From NCBI GenBank assembly GCA_003477405.1, contig QUDE01000023.1, positions 1 to 23,771 of the forward strand: a DNA stretch of 23,771 bases. Reading direction: 5' to 3'. A program made the position numbers and the translations under genes. Position 1 is the stretch's first letter, and every line of letters starts with the position of its first letter. Under the pieces are notes generated by a model. It did no database searches and was not told the DNA's origin. It saw only the letters and a program-made list of their open reading frames with translations. The stretch comes from Ruminococcaceae bacterium AM07-15. Lineage in GTDB: Bacteria; Bacillota; Clostridia; Oscillospirales; Butyricicoccaceae. Shown one piece after another: positions 7,849-16,852 of the stretch.

Positions 7849-7880
7849 GCCATCGGCCCATCCATTTTAAAAAAATTCAC

Positions 7881-7907
7881 CGGGGCGGAGAAATTTTCTT
7901 CGCCCCG
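7881..7907 (+). other. Stem-loop between argG and argH
   Basis: CGGGGCG (7881-7887) pairs with CGCCCCG (7901-7907), and the intervening GAGAAA/TTTTCTT can extend the stem. No T-run follows, so it is not a standard terminator. It may stabilise or process the mRNA so that argG and the downstream genes are expressed differently. Confidence 0.55.
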
Positions 7908-7941
7908 TCCTCTTAACTGAAAAAGAAGAAAGGGAAACAAT

Positions 7942-9339
7942 ATGAAACTTTGGTCCGGAAGATTCGGCAAGGACACCGATGCGCTGGTGGACGCCCTCAA
8001 CGCCTCCATCCCCTTTGACCAGCGCCTTTACAAAGAAGACATCCAGGGCAGCCAGGCCCACGCCGCTATGCTGGCCAAACAGGGCATCATCACAAAGGAG
8101 GATAACGAAGCCATCCAAAAGGGCCTCCGGCAGATCCTTCTGGACATCGAAAAGGGCGAGATGGAATTCAAGCTGGATCAGGAAGACATCCACATGAACA
8201 TCGAATCCCGGCTGACCGAGCAGATCGGCCAGGCCGGCAAACGCCTGCACACCGGCCGCTCCCGGAACGACCAGGTGGCGCTGGACTTCCGCCTTTTTGT
8301 CCGCCGGCATATCCCCACCGTCATCTCCCAGCTGCTCCAGCTGGAAAAGGCCATCTGCCAGAAGGCTGCCCAGCATAAAAACACCGTCATGCCCGGCTAC
8401 ACCCATCTGCAAAGAGCCCAGCCCATCTCCTTCGCCCAGCACCTTCTGGCCTATGGGGCCATGCTGAAACGGGATGTAACCCGGCTGGAAGACTGCCTTG
8501 AGCGGCTGGACGAATGTCCTCTGGGCTCCGGCGCTCTGGCAGGCACCACCTATCCCATCGACCGGCACCAGACCGCCCAGGCCCTGGGCTTTGCCGCTCC
8601 TATGGAAAACTCCCTGGACGGGGTTTCCGACCGGGATTACGCCCTGGAGCTTCTCAGCGACCTTTCCATTCTGATGATGCATCTGTCCCGCTTCTCCGAG
8701 GAGATCATCCTGTGGTGCAGCTGGGAATTCAAGTTCATCGAGCTGGATGACGCCTATTCCACCGGCTCCTCCATCATGCCCCAGAAAAAGAATCCCGATG
8801 TGGCCGAACTGGTGCGGGGCAAGACCGGCCGGGTCTACGGCAGCCTGATCACCTTGCTCACCGTGATGAAATCTTTACCCCTGGCCTACAACAAGGATAT
8901 GCAGGAGGACAAGGAGCCGGTGTTTGACGCACTGGATACGGTGGAAATGTGCCTGCCGGTGTTCACCGCCATGATCGAAACCATGAAGGTGCTGCCGGAG
9001 AATATGCGCCGGGCCGCAGGTCACGGCTTCATCAACGCCACCGACTGTGCCGACTACCTGACCCGCAAGGGACTTCCCTTCCGGGATGCTTATACCCTGG
9101 TGGGCCAGCTTGTAGCCCAGTGCACCGCTCAGAACAAGACCCTGGAAGAGCTGACCCTCCCCGAGCTGCAAAAGGCTTCTCCCCTCTTTGAAGAGGACAT
9201 TTACCAATCCCTCAACCTGGAAAACTGCATGGCCCTGCGCGCAAGCTACGGCGGCCCTGCTCCGGCGGAAACCAGCCGCCAGATTGAGAACCTGGAGCAG
9301 TTCATCGCAGAGCACACCCCCAAGGAGGAAAGCAAATGA
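7942..9339 (+). CDS. argH: Argininosuccinate lyase
   Basis: ArgH splits argininosuccinate into arginine and fumarate, the last step of the pathway. The 465-residue product starts [10 protein letters not shown], as is typical. It carries TGRSRNDQ (104-111) and the fumarase/aspartase superfamily signature [12 protein letters not shown] (275-286), which includes the catalytic serine loop. Its TGA overlaps the ATG of argC by 4 bp, so the two are coupled. The AAAGGGA ribosome-binding site is modest compared with the rest of the operon. Confidence 0.98.
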   Translation: MKLWSGRFGKDTDALVDALNASIPFDQRLYKEDIQGSQAHAAMLAKQGIITKEDNEAIQKGLRQILLDIEKGEMEFKLDQEDIHMNIESRLTEQIGQAGKRLHTGRSRNDQVALDFRLFVRRHIPTVISQLLQLEKAICQKAAQHKNTVMPGYTHLQRAQPISFAQHLLAYGAMLKRDVTRLEDCLERLDECPLGSGALAGTTYPIDRHQTAQALGFAAPMENSLDGVSDRDYALELLSDLSILMMHLSRFSEEIILWCSWEFKFIELDDAYSTGSSIMPQKKNPDVAELVRGKTGRVYGSLITLLTVMKSLPLAYNKDMQEDKEPVFDALDTVEMCLPVFTAMIETMKVLPENMRRAAGHGFINATDCADYLTRKGLPFRDAYTLVGQLVAQCTAQNKTLEELTLPELQKASPLFEEDIYQSLNLENCMALRASYGGPAPAETSRQIENLEQFIAEHTPKEESK

Positions 9340-10271
9340 AGCCACTGGTCTATATCGACGGTCAGGAGGGCACCACCGGCCTGCAGATCCATCAGCGGCT
9401 GGCCTCCCACCCCGGGGTGGAACTGATCTCCATCGACCCGGAAAAGCGGAAAGATCCCGCCGCCCGGCAGGAGATGATCCACAAAGCCGACATCGTCTTT
9501 CTCTGCCTGCCCGATGACGCCGCCCGGGAAGCGGTGAAGCTGGCCGAAGGCTCCAAGGCCCGGATCATCGACGCCTCCACCGCCCACCGCACAGCGGCCG
9601 GCTGGGATTATGGCTTCCCGGAACTCTCCCCGGAAAGACGGCAGGACATCAGCCAAAGCAGACGGGTGGCGAATCCGGGCTGTCACGCCACCGGCTTTAT
9701 CAGCATCGTCTACCCCCTGCGCTCTTCCGGCGCCCTTTCTTCCAGCGCCCTGCTGTCCTGTTTCTCCCTCACCGGTTATTCCGGCGGCGGACGAAAGATG
9801 ATCGGCCAGTATGAAGAGGAAAACCGGCCGGAAGCCCTGTCCTCCCCCGGCCTGTACGGGCTGAACCAGCAGCACAAGCACCTGCCGGAGATCGCCCATC
9901 TGTGCCAGCTGGACACCCCGCCCCTGTTTACTCCCATTGTGGATGACTATTACAAAGGCATGGCGGTCACCGTCCCCTTCCACCTTTCCCAGCTGCAAGG
10001 GATCTCCTCCCCGGAAGAGGTGCGGCAGATCCTGGCCCGGCACTATGAAGGGCAGACCTTTGTCACAGTGGAAGACTCGGTTTTGGAAAAAGGCACCCTG
10101 TATGCAAACCAGTTCTCCGGCACCAACCGGCTGCATCTGGTGGTGGCTGGAAGCGGGGAACGCTTCACCATCACCGCTCTGTTTGACAACCTGGGCAAGG
10201 GTGCCTCCGGCGCGGCCGTGCAGAATATGAACCTGATGCTGTCTCTCCCTGAAACCCAGGGTCTCATCTGA
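9336..10271 (+). CDS. argC: N-acetyl-gamma-glutamyl-phosphate reductase (short type)
   Basis: ArgC reduces N-acetylglutamyl phosphate to the semialdehyde with NADPH. The 311-residue protein is clearly shorter than the roughly 345-residue standard form and matches the type 2 AGPR subfamily. It has the nucleotide-binding loop GQEGTTG (9-15) and catalytic Cys116 in NPGCHATG. Downstream family segments include [14 protein letters not shown] and HKHLPEI. Its start overlaps the argH stop, and argJ follows after 38 nt. Confidence 0.96.
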   Translation: MKPLVYIDGQEGTTGLQIHQRLASHPGVELISIDPEKRKDPAARQEMIHKADIVFLCLPDDAAREAVKLAEGSKARIIDASTAHRTAAGWDYGFPELSPERRQDISQSRRVANPGCHATGFISIVYPLRSSGALSSSALLSCFSLTGYSGGGRKMIGQYEEENRPEALSSPGLYGLNQQHKHLPEIAHLCQLDTPPLFTPIVDDYYKGMAVTVPFHLSQLQGISSPEEVRQILARHYEGQTFVTVEDSVLEKGTLYANQFSGTNRLHLVVAGSGERFTITALFDNLGKGASGAAVQNMNLMLSLPETQGLI

Positions 10272-10309
10272 CCCTCCATCCCCCTTTTGAAACAAAGGAG
10301 CTGACCATA

Positions 10310-11533
10310 ATGAACTTCATTCCCGGCGGCGTATGTGCCGCCCAGGGCTTTTCTGCCTCCGGCATCCATGTGGGCGTCAAAGCAAATTCCGGCGACAAAA
10401 AGGATCTGGCCCTGATCTATTCTGAAAAACCCTGCGCCGCAGCCGGCATCTTCACCCGCAACAAGGTGAAGGCCGCCCCGGTGCGTCTCAGCCAAAAGCA
10501 TGTAAAAAGCGGCACGGCCCAGGCCGTGGCCGTCAACAGCGGCAACGCCAATGCCTGCGCCCCTCTGGAAAATGAAAACGCCCTGGCCATGTGCCAGGCG
10601 GCGGCTCAGGCCCTGTCCCTCTCTCCGGAACAGGTGCTGGTGGCTTCCACCGGGGTCATCGGCCAGACTTTGCCCATTGCCCCCATCCAGGAAGGTATGC
10701 CGGTGCTGGCTGAAAAACTGGCCCATTCCCCTGAGGCCAGCGACGACGCCGCCCACGCCATCATGACCACCGACACCCAGAAGAAAGAGGTGGCCGTCTC
10801 CTTCCAGCTGGAAGGCAAGGAAGTGGTCATCGGCGGCATCGCCAAGGGCAGCGGCATGATCCATCCCAATATGGGCACCATGCTCTGCTTCCTCACCACC
10901 GATTGCGCTATCTCCCCCGCTCTGCTGCAAAAGGCCCTGTTCTCTGTGGGAGACCAGAGCTTCAACCGGATCAGCGTGGACGGGGATACCTCCACCAACG
11001 ACAGCTGCATCATCCTGGCCAACGGCATGGCAGGCGTCTCTGAAATTGCAGAGGAAGGCCCGGCCTATGATGCCTTCTGCCAGGCTCTTCTGAAAGTATG
11101 CGTCCATCTGGCCCGGGCCATGGCCAAGGATGGCGAGGGCGCCCGCCATCTGATCACCTGCACGGTGTCCGGTGCAGAAAGCGTGGAACAGGCCCAGGCC
11201 CTTTCCAAAAGCGTCATTTCCTCCACCCTCACCAAGGCCGCCATTTTCGGCTGCGATGCCAACTGGGGCCGGGTGCTTTGCGCCATGGGCTATGCCGGGG
11301 TAGATTTCGATCCCACTCAGGTGGATGTAACCTTTGCTTCCCAGGCCGGGAAAGTAGCCGTGTGCCAGAAGGGACAGGGTCTTCCCTTTGACGAAGATCT
11401 GGCCCGGAAGGTACTCACCGAGGATGAAGTGGAAATCCTCATCGCCCTTTCCCAGGGGGATGCCCAGTGCACCTGCTGGGGCTGCGATATCACCTACGAT
11501 TACATCAAGATCAACGGGGATTACCGGACTTAA
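10310..11533 (+). CDS. argJ: Bifunctional glutamate N-acetyltransferase / amino-acid acetyltransferase (ArgJ)
   Basis: ArgJ moves the acetyl group from N-acetylornithine to glutamate, giving ornithine and regenerating acetylglutamate. This is the recycling version of the pathway. The 407-residue precursor should cleave itself before Thr190 in KGSGMIHPNMGTML, producing alpha and beta chains with Thr190 as nucleophile. The residue before it is Gly rather than the commoner Ala. STGVIGQ (113-119) forms the oxyanion region. Whether it can also use acetyl-CoA cannot be judged by eye. No argA or argE-like gene is seen, consistent with recycling. AAAGGAG precedes the ATG. Confidence 0.97.
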   Translation: MNFIPGGVCAAQGFSASGIHVGVKANSGDKKDLALIYSEKPCAAAGIFTRNKVKAAPVRLSQKHVKSGTAQAVAVNSGNANACAPLENENALAMCQAAAQALSLSPEQVLVASTGVIGQTLPIAPIQEGMPVLAEKLAHSPEASDDAAHAIMTTDTQKKEVAVSFQLEGKEVVIGGIAKGSGMIHPNMGTMLCFLTTDCAISPALLQKALFSVGDQSFNRISVDGDTSTNDSCIILANGMAGVSEIAEEGPAYDAFCQALLKVCVHLARAMAKDGEGARHLITCTVSGAESVEQAQALSKSVISSTLTKAAIFGCDANWGRVLCAMGYAGVDFDPTQVDVTFASQAGKVAVCQKGQGLPFDEDLARKVLTEDEVEILIALSQGDAQCTCWGCDITYDYIKINGDYRT

Positions 11534-11564
11534 CCCGCCCCATTGGAAGAAAGAAGGGAACAAC

Positions 11565-12428
11565 ATGGAATTTTCCCATACGGACAAGGCCCAGGTTCTG
11601 GTGGAGGCCCTGCCTTATATTCAGGAATACCATCACAAAACCATTGTGGTGAAATACGGCGGCAACGCCATGATCTCCCCGGAACTGCGCCAGGCCGTGA
11701 TCAGCGACATCATTCTGCTCAAGCTGGTGGGCATCAATGTGGTGGTGGTCCACGGAGGCGGCCCGGAGATCTCCGACCTGCTCCGCCGCCTGGGCAAGGA
11801 GAGCAAATTTGTCAACGGCCTGCGCTACACCGATGAAGAAACCATGGAAGCGGTACAGATGGTGCTCTGCGGCAAGGTGAACAAAAACCTGGTGGACACC
11901 CTCAACCGCTCCGGCGGCAAAGCCATCGGCCTGTGCGGACTGGACGGCGGCATGATGAAGGCCGTGCGCCATACAGAAGAAGGGGTGGACTACGGCCTGG
12001 TGGGCGAGATCACCCAGGTGGACCCTCACCCCATCAAGGCCCAGATCGAACAGGGCTTCATCCCGGTGATCTCCACCGTGGCCCAGGGCATCGACGCCCC
12101 TTGCTGCTATAACATCAACGCCGACACCGCTGCCGCCAAGATTGCCATCGCTCTGGGAGCGGAAAAGCTGATCCTGCTCACCGATGTGCGCGGCCTGCTC
12201 CGGGACAAAAACGACGAAAGCACTCTGATCTCCAAGGTACACCCCTCCGATGTGCCTCCTCTGGTGAAAGAGGGCATTATCGCCGGGGGCATGATCCCCA
12301 AGGTGGATTGCTGCGTGGAGGCCGTGCGTTCCGGCGTGGAACGCACCCACATCCTGGACGGACGCATCCCCCATTCCATTCTGATTGAGATGCTTTCCGA
12401 TGCCGGCATCGGCACCATGATCTATTAA
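11565..12428 (+). CDS. argB: N-acetylglutamate kinase, arginine-sensitive type
   Basis: ArgB phosphorylates N-acetylglutamate, the controlling step when acetyl groups are recycled. The 287-residue product shows KYGGNAM (30-36) and VVHGGGPEI (61-69), typical of the amino-acid kinase fold, and NADTAAAKIAIAL for nucleotide binding. About 25 residues precede the first strand, including TDKAQVLVEALPYIQEYHHK. This matches the N-terminal helix of hexameric kinases that are inhibited by arginine, so feedback inhibition is likely. The frame is open for 59 codons upstream, but that part overlaps argJ. ATG 11565, with AAGAAGGGA before it, is the supported start. Confidence 0.97.
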   Translation: MEFSHTDKAQVLVEALPYIQEYHHKTIVVKYGGNAMISPELRQAVISDIILLKLVGINVVVVHGGGPEISDLLRRLGKESKFVNGLRYTDEETMEAVQMVLCGKVNKNLVDTLNRSGGKAIGLCGLDGGMMKAVRHTEEGVDYGLVGEITQVDPHPIKAQIEQGFIPVISTVAQGIDAPCCYNINADTAAAKIAIALGAEKLILLTDVRGLLRDKNDESTLISKVHPSDVPPLVKEGIIAGGMIPKVDCCVEAVRSGVERTHILDGRIPHSILIEMLSDAGIGTMIY

Positions 12429-12449
12429 ACGGGAAAGGAGCCAACCCCT

Positions 12450-13652
12450 ATGCATTTTGAAGAAATCAAACAGCTGGACGACCAGTATATCCTCCATACC
12501 TACAAGCGCAACCCGGTGGCCATCGACCACGGCCAGGGCGCCAAGCTCTATGACACAGAGGGCAAAGAGTATATCGACTTCACCTCGGGCATCGGGGTGT
12601 GCAGCCTGGGCTACGGCAACGAGGCATGGGCCAAAGCCATCTACAACCAGGCTCTCAAGCTGGGGCACATCTCCAACCTCTATTACACCTCCCCCTGCGC
12701 CGTTCTGGCCTCCCGTCTGGTGCCCCAGAGCGGCATGAGCGGCGTATTCTTCGGCAACTCCGGCGCCGAAGCCAACGAGGGCATGATCAAGCTGGCCCGG
12801 AAATATTCCTTTGACAAATACGGCGCCGGACGCCATACCGTCATCACCCTGCAAAATTCCTTCCACGGCCGGACGATCACCACCCTGCGGGCCACCGGCC
12901 AGGATCATTTCCATGAGTTCTTCTTCCCCTTCACCGAAGGCTTCCGCTATGCCCCGGCCAACGATCTGGAGGCCCTTCTGAAAGTGGCGGGCGACGATGT
13001 GTGCGCCGTGATGATGGAACCCATCCAGGGGGAAGGGGGCGTCTATCCCCTGGAGAAGGAATATGTGCAGAAAGTGGCCGCCCTGTGCCAGGAAAAAGAC
13101 TGGCTTCTGCTGATGGACGAAGTGCAGACCGGCATGGGCCGCACCGGCACCCTGTTTGCCTTCCAGCAGTTTGGAGTCACTCCCGATGTGGTCAGCTTTG
13201 CCAAAGGCATCGCCGGCGGCATGCCCTTCGGCGGCTTTATGGCCGGTGAAAAGTGCAAGGATGTGCTCTCCCCCGGCACCCATGGCAGCACCTTCGGCGG
13301 CAACCCCATGGCCGCAGCGGCTGCCAATGTGGTGATGGACACCCTCACCCCGGAATTTCTCGCCCAGGTGAAGGAAAAGGGCGACTATCTGAAAAAGGCC
13401 ATCGAAGCCATGGACAGCCCCTTTGTCACCGGCGTGCGGGGCATGGGGCTGATGCTGGGCGTAGGCGTCACCGGCATCACCCATACCGAGCTGCACAACA
13501 AGCTGATGGAAAAGGGCCTTCTGGCTCTGACCGCGGGCAAGGACACCCTGCGCCTGCTGCCCCCGCTGGTCATCACCAAAGAAGAAATGGATCAGGGCCT
13601 TTCCATCCTGAAACAGGTCCTGGATGAACTGAAAAGCGAAAAAGGAGAATAA
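12450..13652 (+). CDS. argD: Acetylornithine aminotransferase
   Basis: ArgD is a PLP enzyme that converts N-acetylglutamate semialdehyde to N-acetylornithine with glutamate as amino donor. The 400-residue product has GNSGAEANE for cofactor phosphate binding, the MDEVQTG segment with Asp223, and Schiff-base Lys252 in VVSFAKGIAGG. THGSTFGGNPMA near the C-terminal third is also typical. Length is normal. AAAGGAG precedes the ATG and argF starts 5 nt after the stop. It could also act in lysine synthesis, as some homologues do, but the context points to arginine. Confidence 0.97.
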   Translation: MHFEEIKQLDDQYILHTYKRNPVAIDHGQGAKLYDTEGKEYIDFTSGIGVCSLGYGNEAWAKAIYNQALKLGHISNLYYTSPCAVLASRLVPQSGMSGVFFGNSGAEANEGMIKLARKYSFDKYGAGRHTVITLQNSFHGRTITTLRATGQDHFHEFFFPFTEGFRYAPANDLEALLKVAGDDVCAVMMEPIQGEGGVYPLEKEYVQKVAALCQEKDWLLLMDEVQTGMGRTGTLFAFQQFGVTPDVVSFAKGIAGGMPFGGFMAGEKCKDVLSPGTHGSTFGGNPMAAAAANVVMDTLTPEFLAQVKEKGDYLKKAIEAMDSPFVTGVRGMGLMLGVGVTGITHTELHNKLMEKGLLALTAGKDTLRLLPPLVITKEEMDQGLSILKQVLDELKSEKGE

Positions 13653-13657
13653 TTATC

Positions 13658-14569
13658 ATGCAGAAGCATCTTTTGAAACTGCTGGACCTGAGCCGGGAGG
13701 AGATCTATGAGATCCTGGACCTGGCCGACCAGCTGAAATACGACCAGAAGCACGGCATTCCCCACCCCCGGCTCCAGGGCAAGACCCTGGCCATGATCTT
13801 CAGCAAGAACTCCACCCGTACCCGTGTTTCCTTTGAGGTGGGTATGTTCCAGCTGGGGGGTCACGCCCTCTTCCTCTCCAACGCCACCAGCCAGATCAGC
13901 CGGGGCGAGCCGGTGCAGGATACCGCCCGGGTGCTCAGCCGCTACTGTGACGGCATCATGATCCGCACCTTTGACCAGCAGGAAGTGGAAGACCTGGCCA
14001 AATATGGCTCCATCCCCGTGATCAACGGTCTCACCGACATGGCTCACCCCTGCCAGGTGCTGGCCGACCTGATGACCATCCGGGAACATAGGGCCAAGCT
14101 GGAAGGATTGAAGATCTGCTACATCGGCGACGGCAACAACATGGCAAACTCCATCATCGTAGGCGGCCTGAAATGCGGCATGGATGTCTCCATCACCTGC
14201 CCCGCTTCCTATCAGCCCCATCCCGATGTGCTGGCCTATGCCGAAACGGTGACCGATGCCAAATTTGTGATGACTCAGGACCCCATGGAAGCGGCCAAGG
14301 ACGCCGATGTGATCTTCACCGATGTATGGGCCTCCATGGGCCAGGAACAGGAAAAGGCCCAGCGGGAACAGGCCTTTGCCGGTTTCCAGGTGAACAGCGA
14401 AATGATGAAGGTGGCCAAACCCGACTGCATGATCCAGCATTGCCTGCCCGCTCACCGGGGCGAAGAAATCACCGAAGAAGTCTTCGAAGGCCATGCCCAG
14501 GAGATCTTCGACGAGGCGGAAAACCGTCTCCATGCCCAGAAGGCCGTCATGGCCCTTCTGATGGGTTAA
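13658..14569 (+). CDS. argF: Ornithine carbamoyltransferase
   Basis: ArgF transfers carbamoyl from carbamoyl phosphate to ornithine, making citrulline for ArgG. The 303-residue protein has the carbamoyl-phosphate motif STRTR (52-56), HPCQ (130-133), DVWASMGQE (222-230) and the ornithine-binding HCLPAHRG (261-268). An anabolic role is inferred from its place as last gene of the arg operon. Genes for carbamoyl-phosphate synthase are not in the window. Its ribosome-binding site, AAAGGAG, lies in the end of argD. No terminator follows before the thrS promoter. Confidence 0.97.
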   Translation: MQKHLLKLLDLSREEIYEILDLADQLKYDQKHGIPHPRLQGKTLAMIFSKNSTRTRVSFEVGMFQLGGHALFLSNATSQISRGEPVQDTARVLSRYCDGIMIRTFDQQEVEDLAKYGSIPVINGLTDMAHPCQVLADLMTIREHRAKLEGLKICYIGDGNNMANSIIVGGLKCGMDVSITCPASYQPHPDVLAYAETVTDAKFVMTQDPMEAAKDADVIFTDVWASMGQEQEKAQREQAFAGFQVNSEMMKVAKPDCMIQHCLPAHRGEEITEEVFEGHAQEIFDEAENRLHAQKAVMALLMG

Positions 14570-14577
14570 AATCCGCC

Positions 14578-14607
14578 TTGACAAAGCCTCCCCACCGGTG
14601 ATATAGT
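14578..14607 (+). promoter_or_regulatory. thrS promoter
   Basis: A perfect -35 TTGACA (14578-14583), 18-bp spacer and extended -10 TGA-TATAGT (14599-14607) give a strong sigma-A promoter. It begins only 8 nt after the argF stop. The start is expected near 14615, at the 5' edge of the T-box leader. Confidence 0.75.
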
Positions 14608-14614
14608 GTCCTTA

Positions 14615-14852
14615 TTAAATCGGCTTTGACGAAGACGAAACCGCAAAGCACCGTTCAGAGAGGGATGCATTTTGCTGCGAGCATCCTGCGGCGGCCGCGG
14701 CCTGACCACTTCCGAGCTGCCCGCGACATAAGCGGGACGGGTCCTCCCGTTACAGAGGTCACAAGCGGCGCCTTTGGCGCAAGCAGGGTGGAACCGTGGG
14801 ACTTTTTTCAAAGCCTCACCCCTGAAAAATTTCAGGGGCGAGGCTTTTTTTG
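14615..14852 (+). promoter_or_regulatory. T-box riboswitch, tRNA-Thr specific
   Basis: The leader senses uncharged tRNA-Thr and lets transcription continue into thrS when charging is low. The T-box core AGGGTGGAACCGTGG (14785-14799) is clear. Stem I includes the distal AGAGAGGGATG region near 14660. The likely specifier codon is ACC at 14705-14707, followed by the usual ACTTCCGAGCTG context, and reads as threonine. The bulge UGGA would pair with a tRNA ending UCCA, compatible with tRNA-Thr. It ends in the terminator listed separately. Confidence 0.93.
14810..14852 (+). terminator. T-box regulated terminator
   Basis: AAAGCCTC-A-CCCCTG (14810-14824) pairs with CAGGGG-C-GAGGCTTT (14833-14847), with a single mismatch in a long stem, and a T-run follows. 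It competes with the T-box antiterminator. It is also the first terminator after argF, so it probably ends the arg operon too. Confidence 0.9.
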
Positions 14853-14897
14853 TTTTTCATTCATCATCCGCCGCCCCGCAAAAGGAGGAATTTTGCC

Positions 14898-16658
14898 ATG
14901 AGCGAAAACCAAAGCAACCAGTACACCTTTGAAAACGAAGAATACCGCAAGACCTATTGGCACACCTGCTCCCACATCCTGGCCCAGGCCATGAAGCGCC
15001 TGCATCCGGAAGTGAAGCTGGCCATCGGCCCTGCCATCGACAACGGCTTCTACTATGACTTTGATATGCCCGAACCCTTCTCCGAAGATCAGCTCTCCGA
15101 GCTGGAAGCCGAGATGCGGAAGATCTGCAAGGAAAAGCTGAAGCTGGAGCGGTTCGAGCTGCCCCGGGAAGAGGCCATCCGCTTCATGGAGGAAAAGGGC
15201 GAGCCTTACAAAGTGGAGCTGATCCAGGATCTGCCGGAGGACGAAGTGATCTCCTTCTATAAGCAGGGCGAGTTCACCGATCTGTGCGCCGGCCCCCATG
15301 TGGACTCCACCGGCCGCATCAAAGGCAACGCCATCAAGCTCACCGCCTGCAACGCCGCCTACTGGCGTGGCGACAGCAGCCGTCAGACCCTGCAGCGGAT
15401 CTACGGCGTGGCCTTCCCCAAGAAGGATGAACTGGACGCCTATCTGGCCAAAATCGAAGAGGCCAAGCGGCGGGACCACCGGAAACTGGGCAAAGAGCTG
15501 GGCCTGTTTATGATGACCGAGGAAGGCCCCGGTTTCCCCTTCTTCCTGCCCAAGGGCATGGTGCTGAAAAACACTCTGCTGGATTACTGGCGTGAGTGCC
15601 ACAAGCGCTATGGCTATGTGGAAATCTCCACCCCCATCATCCTCAACCAGGAGCTGTGGCATCGTTCGGGCCACTGGGATCATTACAAAAACAATATGTA
15701 CACCACCAAGATCGACGGAGAGGATTACGCCGTCAAGCCCATGAACTGCCCCGGCGGCATGCTGGTGTACAAGAACCAGCCCCATTCCTACCGTGATCTG
15801 CCTCTGCGCATGGCCGAGCTGGGCCTGGTGCACCGTCACGAGCTGTCCGGCGCTCTCCACGGCCTGTTCCGTGTGCGCTGCTTCACCCAGGACGATGCCC
15901 ACATCTTCATGACCAGAGATCAGATGAAGGAAGAAATCAAGAATGTGGTGCGGCTGTTTGACGAGATCTACTCCACCTTCGGCCTGACCTATCGCATCGA
16001 GTTGTCCACCATGCCCGAGGACCACATGGGCGAAGAGGAAGTGTGGCATTTTGCCGAGGACACCCTCCAGGCCGCCATCCAGGAGATGGGCAAGGACTTT
16101 GTCATCAACGCCGGCGACGGCGCCTTCTATGGCCCCAAGCTGGACTTCCATCTGGCCGACTCCCTGGGACGCACCTGGCAGTGCGGCACCATCCAGCTGG
16201 ACTTCCAGATGCCCGAGCGGTTTGATCTGGAATATGTGGGTGAAGACGGCCACAAGCACCGTCCCGTCATGATCCACCGGGCCCTGCTGGGTTCCATCGA
16301 GCGGTTCATCGGCGTCATCACCGAGCATTTTGCCGGCGCCTTCCCCACCTGGCTGTCTCCTGTGCAGGTGAAGGTGCTGCCCATCACCGACCGGACTCAC
16401 GAGTATTCCGTCCAGGTGATGGAGAAGCTCACCGCCATGGGCCTGCGCTGTGAGCTGGACGACCGCAGCGAAAAGATCGGCTACAAGATCCGGGAAGCTC
16501 AGCTGGAGAAGATCCCCTATATGCTGGTGCTGGGCGACAAGGAAGCGGAAAGCGGCCAGGTGGCCGTCCGCAGCCGGAAGACCGGCGAGACCCAGGTGAT
16601 GAGCCTGGAAGAGTTCATGGAGAAGATCGGCGAAGAAGTGAAGACCCGGGCCATGTAA
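14898..16658 (+). CDS. thrS: Threonyl-tRNA synthetase lacking the TGS domain
   Basis: ThrRS charges tRNA-Thr. The 586-residue protein is about 50-60 residues shorter than the usual form and begins directly with the N2 editing domain, so the N-terminal TGS/N1 domain is missing. The editing-site pattern is intact: HTCSH (22-26) and CAGPH (130-134). The class II core has zinc ligands Cys284 (MNCPGG) and His335 (QDDAH), and a later VMIHRALLGSIERF region supplies the third His. The anticodon-binding domain is complete. The ATG at 14898 has an ideal AAAGGAGG; upstream of it is the T-box terminator, so no TGS-coding region fits. Expression is under T-box control. Confidence 0.97.
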   Translation: MSENQSNQYTFENEEYRKTYWHTCSHILAQAMKRLHPEVKLAIGPAIDNGFYYDFDMPEPFSEDQLSELEAEMRKICKEKLKLERFELPREEAIRFMEEKGEPYKVELIQDLPEDEVISFYKQGEFTDLCAGPHVDSTGRIKGNAIKLTACNAAYWRGDSSRQTLQRIYGVAFPKKDELDAYLAKIEEAKRRDHRKLGKELGLFMMTEEGPGFPFFLPKGMVLKNTLLDYWRECHKRYGYVEISTPIILNQELWHRSGHWDHYKNNMYTTKIDGEDYAVKPMNCPGGMLVYKNQPHSYRDLPLRMAELGLVHRHELSGALHGLFRVRCFTQDDAHIFMTRDQMKEEIKNVVRLFDEIYSTFGLTYRIELSTMPEDHMGEEEVWHFAEDTLQAAIQEMGKDFVINAGDGAFYGPKLDFHLADSLGRTWQCGTIQLDFQMPERFDLEYVGEDGHKHRPVMIHRALLGSIERFIGVITEHFAGAFPTWLSPVQVKVLPITDRTHEYSVQVMEKLTAMGLRCELDDRSEKIGYKIREAQLEKIPYMLVLGDKEAESGQVAVRSRKTGETQVMSLEEFMEKIGEEVKTRAM

Positions 16659-16665
16659 TATTTCT

Positions 16666-16700
16666 TCGTGAAAGCGGCTTTGCCGCTTTCACGAGTTTTT
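16666..16700 (+). terminator. thrS terminator
   Basis: A perfect 13-bp stem, TCGTGAAAGCGGC (16666-16678) with GCCGCTTTCACGA (16682-16694), has a TTT loop and is followed by GTTTTT. It lies just after the thrS stop codon. Confidence 0.9.
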
Positions 16701-16852
16701 ACAAAGGCCTGCATGCACGCCTTTGGCGTACACTTGTCCCTTGAGAAGTGCAAAAAGCCACGCACAGGTCGCGGCTTTTTGCGAATTCATGAAGGTAAGG
16801 GCAACCAGCCCACTTGCACGATCGAGCACGATCAACACTTTCCAAAAGCCGC
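16701..16852. other. Hairpin-rich non-coding block after thrS
   Basis: Several inverted repeats lie in a row with no supported gene. CAAAGGC pairs with GCCTTTG across 10 nt near 16703-16726. CACTT and AAGTG form a weak hairpin near 16731-16750. GCAAAAAGCC pairs perfectly with GGCTTTTTGC around 16750-16783 and resembles a terminator. Short frames on both strands here lack ribosome-binding sites. It could be a dispersed intergenic repeat, a small RNA or remnant DNA; none of these is proven. Confidence 0.5.

Noticed and set aside
10043..11587. Long minus-strand open frame opposite argC and argJ
   Set aside because: It has the same shadow composition, and the sense strand encodes intact ArgC and ArgJ with all motifs.
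11511..13496. Very long minus-strand open frame (about 660 codons) opposite argB and argD
   Set aside because: It lies antisense to two certain arginine genes, is rich in His, Gly and Ala as expected from GC-rich reverse-strand shadows, and has no recognisable domain.
14832..16400. 522-codon minus-strand frame opposite thrS
   Set aside because: It covers the thrS ribosome-binding site and coding region; ThrRS motifs prove the sense strand.
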